Assembly: GCF_024198215.1 (NCBI RefSeq)
Contig: NZ_JAKCFA010000019.1
Location: 62,001 to 126,000, forward strand
DNA: 64,000 nucleotides
From: Myxococcus qinghaiensis
GTDB lineage: Bacteria > Myxococcota > Myxococcia > Myxococcales > Myxococcaceae
Direction: 5' to 3'
Shown here: in pieces, positions 10,406 to 20,746 of the stretch
How positions within the stretch are numbered: the first letter of the stretch is position 1
How the letters are laid out: the number at the start of each line of letters is the position of its first letter
Translations under genes and position numbers: made by a program
Notes under the pieces: generated by a model
The model's database searches: none
Told to the model about the DNA's origin: nothing
The model's input: the letters and a program-made list of their open reading frames with translations, nothing else

Positions 10406-10599
10406 CGAGCGGCGTGACGCGCCCCGTCAATTGGCGCGAAACTGCACGTAAATCAGGTCGTTTACACGCTCTTGGGCGGGGGCCGGTGTCTACGCTCTAA
10501 AGCCGGCGCTGTACCCCGTTCCGCGCGCTCGGTTCTCATGCCTTTTCACTGGTGAAACGGCACGAAGGATCTCCAACCTGAAAGGTAGGATCAATCCCA

Positions 10600-11050
10600 T
10601 CACGTTCCGAGGTGCGGCCACGTCGACGCGCTCGGGGAATGCATCAAGAAAGCCGCCGTCCCAGCGCTGCAGCGGTTGCGCACCACTTGATAGGTCGCGG
10701 ACGCGGCGAGGGGGTCGCCGCCCGCGCGCATCAGGTCGTCGACGGGGAGGTCCTCGGCAGTTCCGTCCAGGTTTCTGCGTGCCCTGCCGCCAGCGCTCGG
10801 GCTGGGCGTCGGCCCGAACTCCTCCGCAGTCCGCGCATAGGACTTGCGACGAGCAGGTTCCTTCCAGGTGTCCGCGCCCGCTGGCGCCGCCTCGGCGGAG
10901 CTGCTGCGTCTTCGTCTTGGCCCTGGTGGTGAGGACTTCTCCCGTGGTGCTGTGGCGCCGCGCGGGGCAGCGCTGCTGTCGAGGAGCTGGCCGGCCGAAA
11001 GGCCTCGGCGTTGCCGCGCGAGGCGCTGGGCGGTCGGGACTCGGTCGTGT

Positions 11051-11058
<8 letters not shown>
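10600..11058 (-). CDS. hypothetical protein overlapping the terminase end
   Basis: The 152-residue ORF starts at a TTG that overlaps the terminase stop codon. Third-position GC is raised in the second half (for example the codons for DDLMRAGGDPLAASA). The composition (Arg, Ser, Pro, Ala) is unremarkable and other frames are also open, so it may be a chance ORF or a decayed gene. No family is recognised. Confidence 0.35.
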
Positions 11059-12485
<1,427 letters not shown>

Positions 12486-12496
12486 GGTGCCCTCCT

Positions 12497-13033
12497 TCAG
12501 CCGAGGCCGACGGAAATGGCCGAGGAACGAGCGGCATCCTCCAGGACGCCGAGCACCTCGGGCCGCCAGAGCAACTCGCAGGCGGAATGTTCATGGGGGC
12601 TGAGGGGGACAGCCTCGGCGTACTCCCAGCCCGCGTCCGTCAGCTCCCACTCGCCACTCGCGGCTTGCCGCTGGAGGCCGCACGCCTCCAGGCGGAGGTT
12701 CATCGTCTGGATGGACAGCCCCAGCTTCTGGCCGAGCTGCGTGGCGGTGAGCCGCGCGGGTGGAGCGGCGGCGGCCGACAGCCCCCTGCGGTGGGGCTCC
12801 ATCGTCAGCCCCGTGTCCGTGTGGATAGCGTCGAGCGCGCGGGCCGCTGCCAGCTCCGGCGTGAGGCCCGGGATGAATGAAGCGAGCGTCCTGGCCACTT
12901 CCAGGTGGGCCAGCACCAGGTCCTGGAGCGGTGAGACGGAGGCCAGGCGTGGCTGTGGTGACGGAGCACCTGACGCCGTGTGGCTGCCCGTCTTGCGGTG
13001 TGCCTCGAAGTTGAAATGAGCCAGCGGATGCAC
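12497..13033 (-). CDS. KilAC-like winged-helix DNA-binding protein
   Basis: The GTG at 13033 has AAGAGGAG upstream and begins (M)HPLAHFNFEAHRK. In the 178-residue product, LTATQLGQKLGLSIQTMNLRL is a helix-turn-helix. It is followed by LQRQAASGEWELTDAGWEYAE, as in the KilAC/antirepressor C-terminal domain of phage regulators. It is the gene directly before the large terminase, so a small-terminase-like DNA-recognition role is an alternative to antirepressor. Confidence 0.6.
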   Translation of the reverse strand: MHPLAHFNFEAHRKTGSHTASGAPSPQPRLASVSPLQDLVLAHLEVARTLASFIPGLTPELAAARALDAIHTDTGLTMEPHRRGLSAAAAPPARLTATQLGQKLGLSIQTMNLRLEACGLQRQAASGEWELTDAGWEYAEAVPLSPHEHSACELLWRPEVLGVLEDAARSSAISVGLG

Positions 13034-13162
13034 AGCGACTCCTCTTGGGGAAATGCCGAGGCCGCGCGGGGCCCGGCTCAAGAATGCGCAGCGTGGTTAA
13101 TGACTTGTCTTGCTGGGGCGACAGAGCGCGTATGGCCGCGTCCTCTTCACGAAGGAGTCGCC

Positions 13163-13777
13163 ATGTCTGCCTATGCCGCTGTCGTCCGAGCACCCCGCAC
13201 CCTTACCGAGAAGGAGGTGGCGCTGCTCTTGCGCACCACGGGGTTGCACCGGGATGGATTCAGGGACCACTGCCTCTACAGCCTCGCGCTGGCCTCGGGC
13301 CTGCGTGAGCATGAGCTGGTCGCCCTCAACATCGGCGACATCTTCGACGCGCGTAGCCGCGCACGCCGGCACGTGCCGCTGCGCGTCTTCAAGGGTTGCC
13401 GTCGGCACCCCGGCCCTCAGGAAGTCGTCCTCTCGGACACGGTGCGCGCGAAGCTGGAGAAGCTGCTGCGACTCAAACGCTCGCTGGGGCACGACGTGGG
13501 TCCCCAAGCGCCGCTCTTCCTGAGCCGCAAGGGCCTGCGCCTGTCCACGCGACAGGTGCGCCACGGCTTCGCGGTGTGGCAGCAGCGCGCGGGCTTGGAG
13601 CGGCACTTGAACTTCCACAGCGTTCGCCACACCGCGTGCACCGGGGTGTACCGGCGCACGAAGGACATCCGCCTCACCCAGCGCTTCGCGCGCCAGCGCA
13701 GCATCGACTCCACGGTCATCTACACGCACCCCTCGGATGACGAGCTGGTGCGCGTGACGCAGGACCTGCCTTGCTGA
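13163..13777 (+). CDS. short tyrosine recombinase
   Basis: The 204-residue protein is a tyrosine recombinase catalytic domain. Arg I is in SGLREHEL (R48), the H-x-x-R box is HSVRH (H152, R155), and the nucleophile is in STVIYTHP (Y187). The N-terminal core-binding domain is missing, so it is shorter than XerC/D or phage integrases. The ATG follows GAAGGAG. It is divergent from the KilAC-like gene. A role in integration, excision or dimer resolution is likely; the element also has a serine recombinase. Confidence 0.85.
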   Translation: MSAYAAVVRAPRTLTEKEVALLLRTTGLHRDGFRDHCLYSLALASGLREHELVALNIGDIFDARSRARRHVPLRVFKGCRRHPGPQEVVLSDTVRAKLEKLLRLKRSLGHDVGPQAPLFLSRKGLRLSTRQVRHGFAVWQQRAGLERHLNFHSVRHTACTGVYRRTKDIRLTQRFARQRSIDSTVIYTHPSDDELVRVTQDLPC

Positions 13778-14823
13778 TGGGGAATGCCGCCTCCGCGCTG
13801 AGCGCCCGCGAGAGCCCCTGGCTTGGCTGGGGTGCCGCGCGGAGGCGGTGAGGGGCAGCCGTGCGCAATGCTCGCGCGGGCCGCCCCAGGCGCAGCCGGC
13901 GAAAGTGAACAGCGCGAGGCGTTCACTTACCGGGTGCAAATGAACAGGGGAGGGGTGTTCACTTTTTCGGAGGTGACTCTCTCGAAAAGGGCCCCAGGTA
14001 CACGCCCCGGCGGCGCCACCCGCACGAAAGATCGCACCACCCCCCACCCTGGCGCCAGGGGTAGGCGGGGTAGGCGTGCTGGCGTCATCGGTAGGCATGG
14101 TTGCGCCCGGCCGGGGTAGGCGGTGAAGGTGACTGGGGAGGAGCTGGGCCGCGCGGCGGGCGGCAGGTGGCCCAACCAGAGGAAAGCGGCCATTGGCCTC
14201 GGCGCTTCGGCCCCTCACGAGGCCTCGTAAGCGCGCGAAACAGCGTGGGGGCGGTGACGCCGAATGGCCGCCTTTACCTATTTCCGGCCATTCGGCTCGG
14301 CCCTGGTAACGGTACGCGCGCCCAGGTGCGCGGGGGGCGGAGGGTGGGGGCGCGGGGGGCTTGGCTCGGAGTCGTGGGGCTCATGAGGAGGACAAAGGCC
14401 TGCGGCCCGAAGCGCGCGGGGACACGCGCGCACGAAACGGGCGCCACGCGGCGACAGGCGCGGTGCGCGGGGCCAGCCGGTGCCCCGCGCCAGGTGGGTC
14501 ACGCGCCGGCCAGCGGGGCCTCAGGGAGGGAAGGGGCGGGTGGGTCGGGGCAGTGAACGGCGCGCGGGCGTCCAGCGCTCCGGACGGAGTGTGCTTCCGG
14601 GCGCGAGTTCAGGCCCGAACTCGTACCGCGGCGCTCGAGGACCTGGTGGCTGTCCGCCCTAACCTCGCGAAACTACGAAGGCTATGGGGCCAGGCGTGTG
14701 CTTCCGCGCGCCTGGTTGAGCTCCCGGGGGACTGTCACCAGGCCTGGCCTGGCCGGCGCGGCGAAAGTGAACGGCGAAACTGAACGCGAAAGTGCCCGCG
14801 TTCACTTACCGATGGGCACTTTC
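13778..14823. other. non-coding, repeat-rich regulatory region
   Basis: No convincing gene is seen in about 1 kb of extremely GC-rich DNA. It holds several signals. Two clusters carry AGTGAAC/GTTCACT half-sites at 13903-13971 and 14760-14825, both with GAAAGTGAAC followed by GCGTTCACTTACCG. Several GGTAGGC repeats lie at 14060-14125. A perfect 11-bp inverted repeat CCGAATGGCCG/CGGCCATTCGG sits at 14260-14270 and 14285-14295. The third, less perfect copy of the 32-bp element is at 14391-14425. This looks like an operator or control region beside the recombinase. Confidence 0.5.
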
Positions 14824-15062
14824 AGACGGGGTCAGCGGGGGCCGCGACGTCCGTTGGAGGAGTCACGAGGGCGTCGTCCTTGGGGCTTTCCGAGGAGGCC
14901 GTGTCGAGGTCTTCGCCATCGCTCGCTATCACCTCCGCGTCCACCTCGCCGCGCTCGGTGGGCGTCGTCTCGTGCGCAGCGCCTGGGCGTGCCGCGCCTG
15001 CAAACCCTCCAGCGAGAAGGTGGCGGGCAGACTCTGCCGCGAGTTGGTCCCCCCGGGCGGGA
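14824..15062 (-). pseudogene. decayed copy of the small-terminase candidate's 3' end
   Basis: In two minus frames this reads SLPATFSLEGLQARHAQALR and then ETTPTERGEVDAEV. The intact protein at 15899-16849 has ELHATFSLEGLQARHAQALR and ETTPAERGEVDAEA. A short deletion between them shifts the frame. The copy is a direct repeat of about 240 bases, and the Cys-rich lipoprotein gene lies between copy and parent. Confidence 0.85.
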
Positions 15063-15177
15063 ATCGAAGGTCCGCACGTGTTCGCCGTTTCCGGATGTGG
15101 CCCACCGGAGGCGCGCGGCAGGAGGCACGAAGAGGGCGTCGGCGACTGCCGCGCACTGTGTTGCCCAATCAAGTGCC

Positions 15178-15672
15178 TCAGCAGTAAATCAGGCAGAGGT
15201 GCGAATTGCATTGGTGCGGATTGCAGAAGCCAGAATAGCAGCGCCCGTTGGGGCAGTTGGAGTCAAAGTTGCAGGCGCGGCCATCGTAAACGCCCCCCGA
15301 GCACGTCTTGCCACAGTCTGCGTTATAATTGCACTCCTGGCCAGCGTAAGAACCACCCGAGCACGTCTTGCCGCAATTGGAGTTAGTGCTACATGCTTGG
15401 CCAGCGTAAGAGCCACCCGAGCACGTCTTGCCGCAATTGGAGTGAGTGCTACATGCTTGGCCAGCGTAAGAACCACCCGAGCAACGCTTGGCGCATGCTT
15501 GAGCAGACGCCTCGTCTGCTGCTCCTGTGGATTCCGTCTGACTCCACGCTTCTTCTTGGACGTCTGCTTCCTCGTGTGTGACCGCCTCCAGCGAGTCCTC
15601 GCGCTGCACGGCCTCCGGCGAACCGCACGCAATCAGCGAGAGAATAAGGCAGGCGAAGGATAGGTGTTTCAT
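15178..15672 (-). CDS. lipoprotein with tandem Cys-rich repeats, cargo
   Basis: The 164-residue protein starts MKHLSFACLILSLIACGSPE, a lipoprotein signal with lipobox LIAC. After an acidic linker come four near-identical 20-residue units with pattern C-SGGSYAGQAC-x5-C-GK(T/R), then a diverged fifth unit and a Cys-rich tail ending YC. The repeats could form small disulfide-bonded or metal-binding modules on the outside of the membrane. GC is well below that of the neighbours. It is bracketed by the two copies of the small-terminase 3' end, so it looks like acquired cargo; a surface exclusion or toxin role is possible but unproven. Confidence 0.75.
   Translation of the reverse strand: MKHLSFACLILSLIACGSPEAVQREDSLEAVTHEEADVQEEAWSQTESTGAADEASAQACAKRCSGGSYAGQACSTHSNCGKTCSGGSYAGQACSTNSNCGKTCSGGSYAGQECNYNADCGKTCSGGVYDGRACNFDSNCPNGRCYSGFCNPHQCNSHLCLIYC
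15301..15500 (-). repeat. 60-bp tandem coding repeats
   Basis: Units begin at 15301, 15361, 15421 and 15481 with an exact 60-base period, each starting GCACGTCTTG or a close variant. The two middle units are nearly identical. They encode the 20-residue Cys-rich units of the lipoprotein and keep the reading frame. Recent unequal recombination is likely. Confidence 0.9.
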
Positions 15673-15898
15673 GTGTGTGTCCGGGTTTGTGGTTGTTGTT
15701 TTGGCTGAGTGATTGTGCCGTGAAGTTGCGAGCTGGTCATGTTGCCCCTTGGGTGGGTGTTTTTTGGGAGTAATGAACAGAGCTACGAGGAGTGGGTGGA
15801 GGTTTGTTTGGAATAGGACCTCCTCCATGCGGGCGTTCTAGTTTGGTTTCGGGACGGTTGAGAAAAAGAGAAGAAGGAGAAGCCACGACGGAGGTCGG

Positions 15899-16849
15899 CT
15901 AGCGCGACTCGTCTTTGGCGCTGGTTGACGTCGCGGTGTCGGGATGTTCCTCATCCGTCGATTTCGACACTTCCGTGTCTTCGTCGCTGCTCTCTGCTTC
16001 AGCGTCCACCTCGCCGCGCTCGGCGGGCGTCGTCTCCCGTGCGGCGCGCAGGGCCTGGGCGTGCCGGGCCTGCAAGCCCTCCAGCGAGAAGGTGGCGTGC
16101 AGCTCCTGGCGGGAGTCGGCGCCGCCTTGGACGAACTCCTTCAGGCGCACCATGGTGTTGAAGTCGGTGGGGTTGTCGACGCGCACGCGGCCCTCGGACA
16201 GCGCCTCCTCGAAGCCGAGGAGGTAGCCGTCAATCATCTTCAGGGCGTCGTCCTTGGAGACGGCGATGGCGGTGGCGCGCAGCTCGATGAGCTTCGCATC
16301 CGCCTTGGTGGCGATGCGAGTCTTGGCCTCCTCGCGGCGGCGCAGGCAGTTGTGCTCCTTCGCGTAGTTGGCGACGAGTGAGGTCGCGACACCGAAGCGC
16401 TCGGCCAGCTCGCGGTACGAGGCGTAGCTCGTCATGGTGGAGCCGTCGGGGAGCGTCTTCACGTCGCCGAAGACGAGGGCGCGGTCCAGCTCCAGGCGCG
16501 GGAGAGCGGGCTCCTCGGACTTCCGGGGGCGGCCCGTCTTGCGCTTCGGAGGTGGGGGCGGTGGTGCTTCGGTCGGCGCGGGCGGCTCGGCCGGCTGCTG
16601 GCCCGCGAGGAGGCGCTTGCGGCGGCCGAGGCAGTCGTGCTGCTGGGCGTACTTGGCGACGGCGCTGTGTGCGACGCCGAAGCGCTCGGCCAACTCGCGG
16701 AGAGAGGGGAAGCGCCGCTTCACACGGCCCCGCGTGGTGGGCACCTCTTCGCCCTCCACGAGGAGCCGGTCCACCTCGTCATGAGGTAGCCGGGGGCCTT
16801 CGGCCTTGGTGGGGCGCCCCAGCTTCCTGAGGGGCTTCTTCTGGGCCAT
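15899..16849 (-). CDS. double helix-turn-helix protein, small terminase candidate
   Basis: The 316-residue protein has two similar segments: GRPTKAEG followed by SLRELAERFGVAHSAVAKYA, and GRPRKSEE followed by SYRELAERFGVATSLVANYA. Each has an AT-hook-like lead and a helix-turn-helix. The C-terminal third is helical (DALKMIDGYLLGFEEAL) and ends in an acidic tail. Two DNA-binding repeats plus an oligomerisation region fit a phage small terminase or a ParB-like partition factor. It is last in the 20.6-15.9 kb operon, 8 bases after the sigma-like gene. Start ATG 16849 with GGGAAGG. Confidence 0.6.
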   Translation of the reverse strand: MAQKKPLRKLGRPTKAEGPRLPHDEVDRLLVEGEEVPTTRGRVKRRFPSLRELAERFGVAHSAVAKYAQQHDCLGRRKRLLAGQQPAEPPAPTEAPPPPPPKRKTGRPRKSEEPALPRLELDRALVFGDVKTLPDGSTMTSYASYRELAERFGVATSLVANYAKEHNCLRRREEAKTRIATKADAKLIELRATAIAVSKDDALKMIDGYLLGFEEALSEGRVRVDNPTDFNTMVRLKEFVQGGADSRQELHATFSLEGLQARHAQALRAARETTPAERGEVDAEAESSDEDTEVSKSTDEEHPDTATSTSAKDESR

Positions 16850-16857
16850 GCCTTCCC

Positions 16858-17663
16858 TCAGCAGCCACTGGAGGGCTGCGCTGCGGTGTCCACGGCCTGG
16901 GTGCGCAGGCGCTGCATCAGCCGCGTGCGCTGGCGCTTCAGGCGCTGGTACGTCCTCTCCGCCTCGGCGGCGTCGCCTTCGACGAGGCGGCTGACGTAGG
17001 TGCGTAGCTTCTCGCGCCGGACGACGGTGGCCATGAGGACTTCGACGTCGCTGTGAGGCAGGGTGGCTCGGGCCAGGTGCACGAGGACGGCGTCGCGCTG
17101 CACGAAGCTGCGGCGGATGCTGGGCCGCCTGGGACTCTCCACCGGCGTGGCCGGCCGAGCGTCGGGCAGCCACTCGGCGAACTGCGCCTGCGTGTACGTC
17201 TCGTGCTGTTCCGCGCGCTCCTTACGGAGGTGCCGGAACACCTCGCGCGCCGTCTGCTGGCGCAGGCGGACGGCCGTCCAGTCACCCCAGCGGGAGAGAG
17301 GGAAGGCGCGCGCGACGGAGAGGAAGGTGGCGAGAACGAGCTGGTCCAGGTCCTCCCGGGGCACCGCGCTGCCGAGGAGGCGGCGGCGCAGGCGCCGCAA
17401 CATGGGGGCGTAGGCTGCGGCGAGGCCCGCCGTCCACGCGGGGCTGGAGGAGGCCTGCATTTCGGCCACCAGGGCCCGAGTGAGGGCTTCCCGCTCCGGG
17501 TACGTCTCCTCGCGCGCGTCAGCCAAGGCGGCCAGCACGGATTCGAGCGTGGCATGACGCGCGAAGGCGGGCCGCCGCGTGCGCGCAGCCGCGAAGACGG
17601 CGTGGTGCCGAGGGGCGAGCGCCTCCACACGCAGCAGGCCCAGGAGGTGGCCGAAGAAGTCAC

Positions 17664-17667
<4 letters not shown>
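16858..17667 (-). CDS. sigma-70-like factor, phage-encoded
   Basis: The GTG at 17667 overlaps the previous stop (GTGA) and begins (M)SDFFGHLLGLLRVEALAP; 269 residues. The segment LRRRLLGSAVPREDLDQLVLATFLSVARAFPLS resembles sigma region 2 (core-binding and -10 helices). After a linker, LPHSDVEVLMATVVRREKLRTYV with a basic tail takes the place of region 4. It may direct phage late transcription, perhaps at the 32-bp elements; this link is inference. Homology is weak, so confidence in the exact role is moderate. Confidence 0.55.
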
Positions 17668-17998
<331 letters not shown>

Positions 17999-18002
<4 letters not shown>

Positions 18003-18658
18003 GAGAGACCTCCCGTCTCTTCCAACAGCCGCTCCATGTGGCCACCCCGGGACATGCGCACGGCGAGGCAGCGGGCCAGCTCCAGCGCGCAGCGGGCGTC
18101 CGCCATGGCGCGGTGAGGCGAGGGCCGGTGGAGGCCGAAGCGCTTCGCCAAGGCGTTGAGGGAGAGGGACTCCACCTCGCCGGTGGCCAGCAGCGGCCAC
18201 GCGAGGCTGGCGGTGTCGAGGCGGTGGTAGTCGACGCTGGGCAGGGGCAGCTCGGTGCGGCGGTAGCCCTCGACGAGGAAGCCCCAGTCGAAGCTGGTGT
18301 TGTGGGCAGCCACGAGGGTGCCTGCCAAGAGCGGCGTCACGGTGGCCAAGACTTCCCGTAGGGGCAGGGCGTCCCGCCACTCCTCGTCGGAGTAGCCGCA
18401 CACGGCCAGGGCTGCGGGGTCGGCGTCAGCCAGCCGCGTGGGCTGCACGCGCGCCTCGTACTCCGCCAGCACCTTGAGGCTTCGGGCGTCGACGCGGAGG
18501 ATGGCCACCTCCAGCACTTCGTGACGGGAGGAGTCCAACCCCGTCGTCTCCAGGTCGATGAAGGCGAGCGTCCGCAGGTGCGGCGGGAGGCTGGGGAAGA
18601 GCGGCTGGCGGAGCGCAGAGAAAGGAGTGGTGTCGGAAGCAGGGTGAGCGAGCAGCAC
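17999..18658 (-). CDS. DnaQ-like 3'-5' exonuclease (DEDD family)
   Basis: The 219-residue protein has motif ExoI FIDLETTGLD (residues about 33-42), ExoII in AAHNTSFDWGFL and ExoIII in HRAMADARCALEL. These give the four acidic metal ligands and the His of the DEDDh class. It would degrade single strands 3' to 5', as a proofreading-type or recombination exonuclease. The GTG start overlaps the upstream TAG by one base; the 3' end overlaps the resolvase start. Confidence 0.85.
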
Positions 18659-19833
18659 TATGCGACCTCTTTGGCCCAGAACCTGGGCGAGTGGTGTTTG
18701 GCGGCGAGGGAGTCCAGCTCGGCCTTCAGCAGCGCGACGCGCGCGGTGCCCAGGCGCTTGCCCGCGTCCTTCAGCAGCGCATCGAGGGCCTTCTTCTCGA
18801 CGCTGGCGAGGCGCTGCATCAGCTCCTCACGGGGGAGGCCGGTGGCTCGGGCCAACACCGCGACGGTGGGCTCCAGCGGGTAGTCGAGGCTGGTGGTGTT
18901 GAACATGCGGTAGCGCGTGCCGGCGAGGACGAGTTCGTCCTGCTCGGCGAGGTGCGCGCGGAGGACGCCCTCCAGCTCCGCCTTGCGCGCGCCGAGAATC
19001 TTCGCGAGGTGGGCGACTTCCTGGCGCTCGCGGGCGACGGACTCCAAGTCAGCGGTGTCCTCGCAGACGACTTCGCGTTGGCCCGTCAGCGCCCGGGCGT
19101 AGGCGGGGCAGTTGCGCCGGTGGTCGCAGTACACGCAGTTGGGGTTGAGGCGGGCGGGGAAGGACTCCGAGGACTCCATCTGCTGGCCCAGCGTCTCGAC
19201 GTAGGCGAGGGCGGCGTCCAACTGCTCCTCGGTGCGCGTCGTCTCCTGCCGGATGCCGTGGCGGAGCATCCACATGGACAGGCGCACCTTCTTCGCCCAG
19301 GGCCACATGCGGCGCGCGGCGAGGGCGTAGATGCTCAGCTGGAGGCTGGAGTCCAGCTCCTCGCGGCTGAAGAGCTGGTGGTTGGACTTGTAGTCCATGA
19401 CGTGGACCGTCTCGTCGTCCACCCAGTCGACGCGGTCGATGAAGCCCAGGACGGTGAAGGGCCCCACCGGCAGGCGGAACTCCTTTTCCACGGCGAGGAT
19501 GTCGCGGGAGTCCACGCGGCCCTGCTGGCGGACGAAGTCCTGGAGGATGGAGAGGCCCTGCTGGAAGAGGTCCAGGCCGGAGAGGCCCGAGGCGGCCCAC
19601 TCTTCACGATAGAGCTGGAGGGCGCGCTCCTCGGAGAGACGGCCCGCGTACTCGGTGTCGACGACTTCCTGGAGGAGTCGCTCGAGGACTGCGTGCAGCG
19701 CCTTTCCGAAGCTCAGGGGGACGCCGGGCTCGGCGGTGTGCTTGTCGAGGTAGTGGAGCTGGTAGGACAGTGGGCAGGCCTCGAAGCGGCTCAGCCGGCT
19801 GTATGACAAATGCTCGTTTCGCAGTGCGCTCAT
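18658..19833 (-). CDS. RecB/Cas4-like PD-(D/E)XK nuclease with Fe-S cysteines
   Basis: The 391-residue protein starts MSALRNEHLSYSRLSRFEACP. This SxSrl..fe.CP motif holds the first cysteine of the 4Fe-4S site. SFGKALHAVLERLLQ and TVLGFIDRVDWVDDETVHVMDYK follow, carrying the motif D...(D/E)xK. The last three cysteines are in NCVYCDHRRNCPAY. This is the PDDEXK_1 / AddB C-terminal family. It probably acts with the exonuclease and resolvase in phage recombination. Confidence 0.85.
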   Translation of the reverse strand: MSALRNEHLSYSRLSRFEACPLSYQLHYLDKHTAEPGVPLSFGKALHAVLERLLQEVVDTEYAGRLSEERALQLYREEWAASGLSGLDLFQQGLSILQDFVRQQGRVDSRDILAVEKEFRLPVGPFTVLGFIDRVDWVDDETVHVMDYKSNHQLFSREELDSSLQLSIYALAARRMWPWAKKVRLSMWMLRHGIRQETTRTEEQLDAALAYVETLGQQMESSESFPARLNPNCVYCDHRRNCPAYARALTGQREVVCEDTADLESVARERQEVAHLAKILGARKAELEGVLRAHLAEQDELVLAGTRYRMFNTTSLDYPLEPTVAVLARATGLPREELMQRLASVEKKALDALLKDAGKRLGTARVALLKAELDSLAAKHHSPRFWAKEVA

Positions 19834-19963
19834 GACGTGGGCCTCCGGGCCGATGCAGTGGCGTGTCGCGAGACAGTCATCACGCTCTTTTCGAGAGACA
19901 CATCAAGTCGAGGCGGGGAGGCAGAGCGGCCCCGTGTGCTTGTTTCACAGGTGAGGGTCGCGC

Positions 19964-20572
19964 TCATTGCGGCACCTCTGGGGAGGCTTGCCGTTTCTCG
20001 AAGGACATGACGCGCGAGCCCGGGAAGGCAGACAGGACGCGCACCAGGGTGGCGGCGTGCTCGGGGGTGAGCTCCTTCCGGGCCTGGCCGGTGTAGGCCG
20101 GCACGAGCCACACCTGGCCGTAGGTTTCGGAGGCGAAGCACACCTCGGCACCGAGGGCCTTGAAGCTGGCGATGTCCTCGTCGGTGAGGCCGCGCAGGGC
20201 GGAGAGCGGGTCCCCTGGGTCCGGTGCCTTCACATCGCGAGACGGAGCTGGCGGCGAGGGCTTGGAGGCGGGGGCGGGGGCGTTCTTCTTCGAGCCAGCC
20301 TCGGTCAGCGGATGACCGAAGAGATCCACCGCGGCTGGAGCGGACTTCGCCGGAGGAACGGGGACATGCGGCGCGGCCACGTCACGACGGGTGGTGGCCT
20401 GCCGATTCACCTTCAGCCATTCGGTGCAGGTACCCACGCCGGGCAGGGTGCAGCCTCCGCCATGCCGGTAGTGCAGGCAGTGGTTGCCCTCGCCGCGGAC
20501 ATAGGCTTCGCACGTCACGCCAGGCGGACGCTGTGGGGCGGGAGTGGGCTGGAGGAGGTGTGTAAGGGCCAT
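19964..20572 (-). CDS. hypothetical protein, first gene of the recombination operon
   Basis: The 202-residue protein has an N-terminal Cys/His-rich part (CEAYVRGEGNHCLHYRHGGGCTLPGVGTC) that could bind zinc, a Pro/Ala linker, and a compact C-terminal domain starting SALRGLTDEDIASFKALGAEVCF. It is read leftwards from the origin-like region and is followed by the RecB-like nuclease after 130 bases. No family is recognised; a DNA-processing role is suggested only by its neighbours. Confidence 0.6.
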   Translation of the reverse strand: MALTHLLQPTPAPQRPPGVTCEAYVRGEGNHCLHYRHGGGCTLPGVGTCTEWLKVNRQATTRRDVAAPHVPVPPAKSAPAAVDLFGHPLTEAGSKKNAPAPASKPSPPAPSRDVKAPDPGDPLSALRGLTDEDIASFKALGAEVCFASETYGQVWLVPAYTGQARKELTPEHAATLVRVLSAFPGSRVMSFEKRQASPEVPQ

Positions 20573-20608
20573 GCGCGGATGTCGGCGGCGCGTGCTTGCC
20601 GATACATC

Positions 20609-20690
20609 CTAAAAGCACCCCATCCCTCCGTTTCAGGACAAGAATTCTTTTTGCCCGATTTCTTTTTTGATTTTCCGAGGGCGAGTGACA
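20609..20690 (-). pseudogene. inverted copy of the 3' end of the sigma-like gene at 22.9 kb
   Basis: In minus orientation this reads RPRKIKKEIGQKEFLS in frame and aligns base for base over about 65 bases with 22893-22966, which encodes RLRKMKNKIPKKDFLS. Both contain TTCTTGTCC and, about 15 bases further, GGGGTGCTTTT. It is a gene-end fragment or a conserved regulatory/terminator-like element. Confidence 0.6.
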
Positions 20691-20705
20691 CGCGGCCATA
20701 AGGCA

Positions 20706-20738
20706 GAGCAAAGGCCTCCGGCGCGATTTCGGGGACAT
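20706..20738 (-). promoter_or_regulatory. conserved 32-bp element, copy 4
   Basis: Contains CAAAGGCCTCCGGCGCGA followed by TTTCGGGGACAT. It lies about 135 bases upstream of the leftward recombination operon, in the same orientation as copies 1 and 2. Confidence 0.5.
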
Positions 20739-20746
20739 GCCTTCTC

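Noticed and set aside
13823..14556. Plus-strand ORFs in the gene-free region after the tyrosine recombinase
   Set aside because: They lack ribosome sites, run through operator-like repeats and hairpins, and have Gly/Arg-dominated composition typical of chance ORFs in very GC-rich DNA.
15301..15500. Regular 60-base repeats that could suggest a CRISPR array
   Set aside because: The units are contiguous without spacers, keep an open reading frame and encode a lipoprotein's repeat modules.
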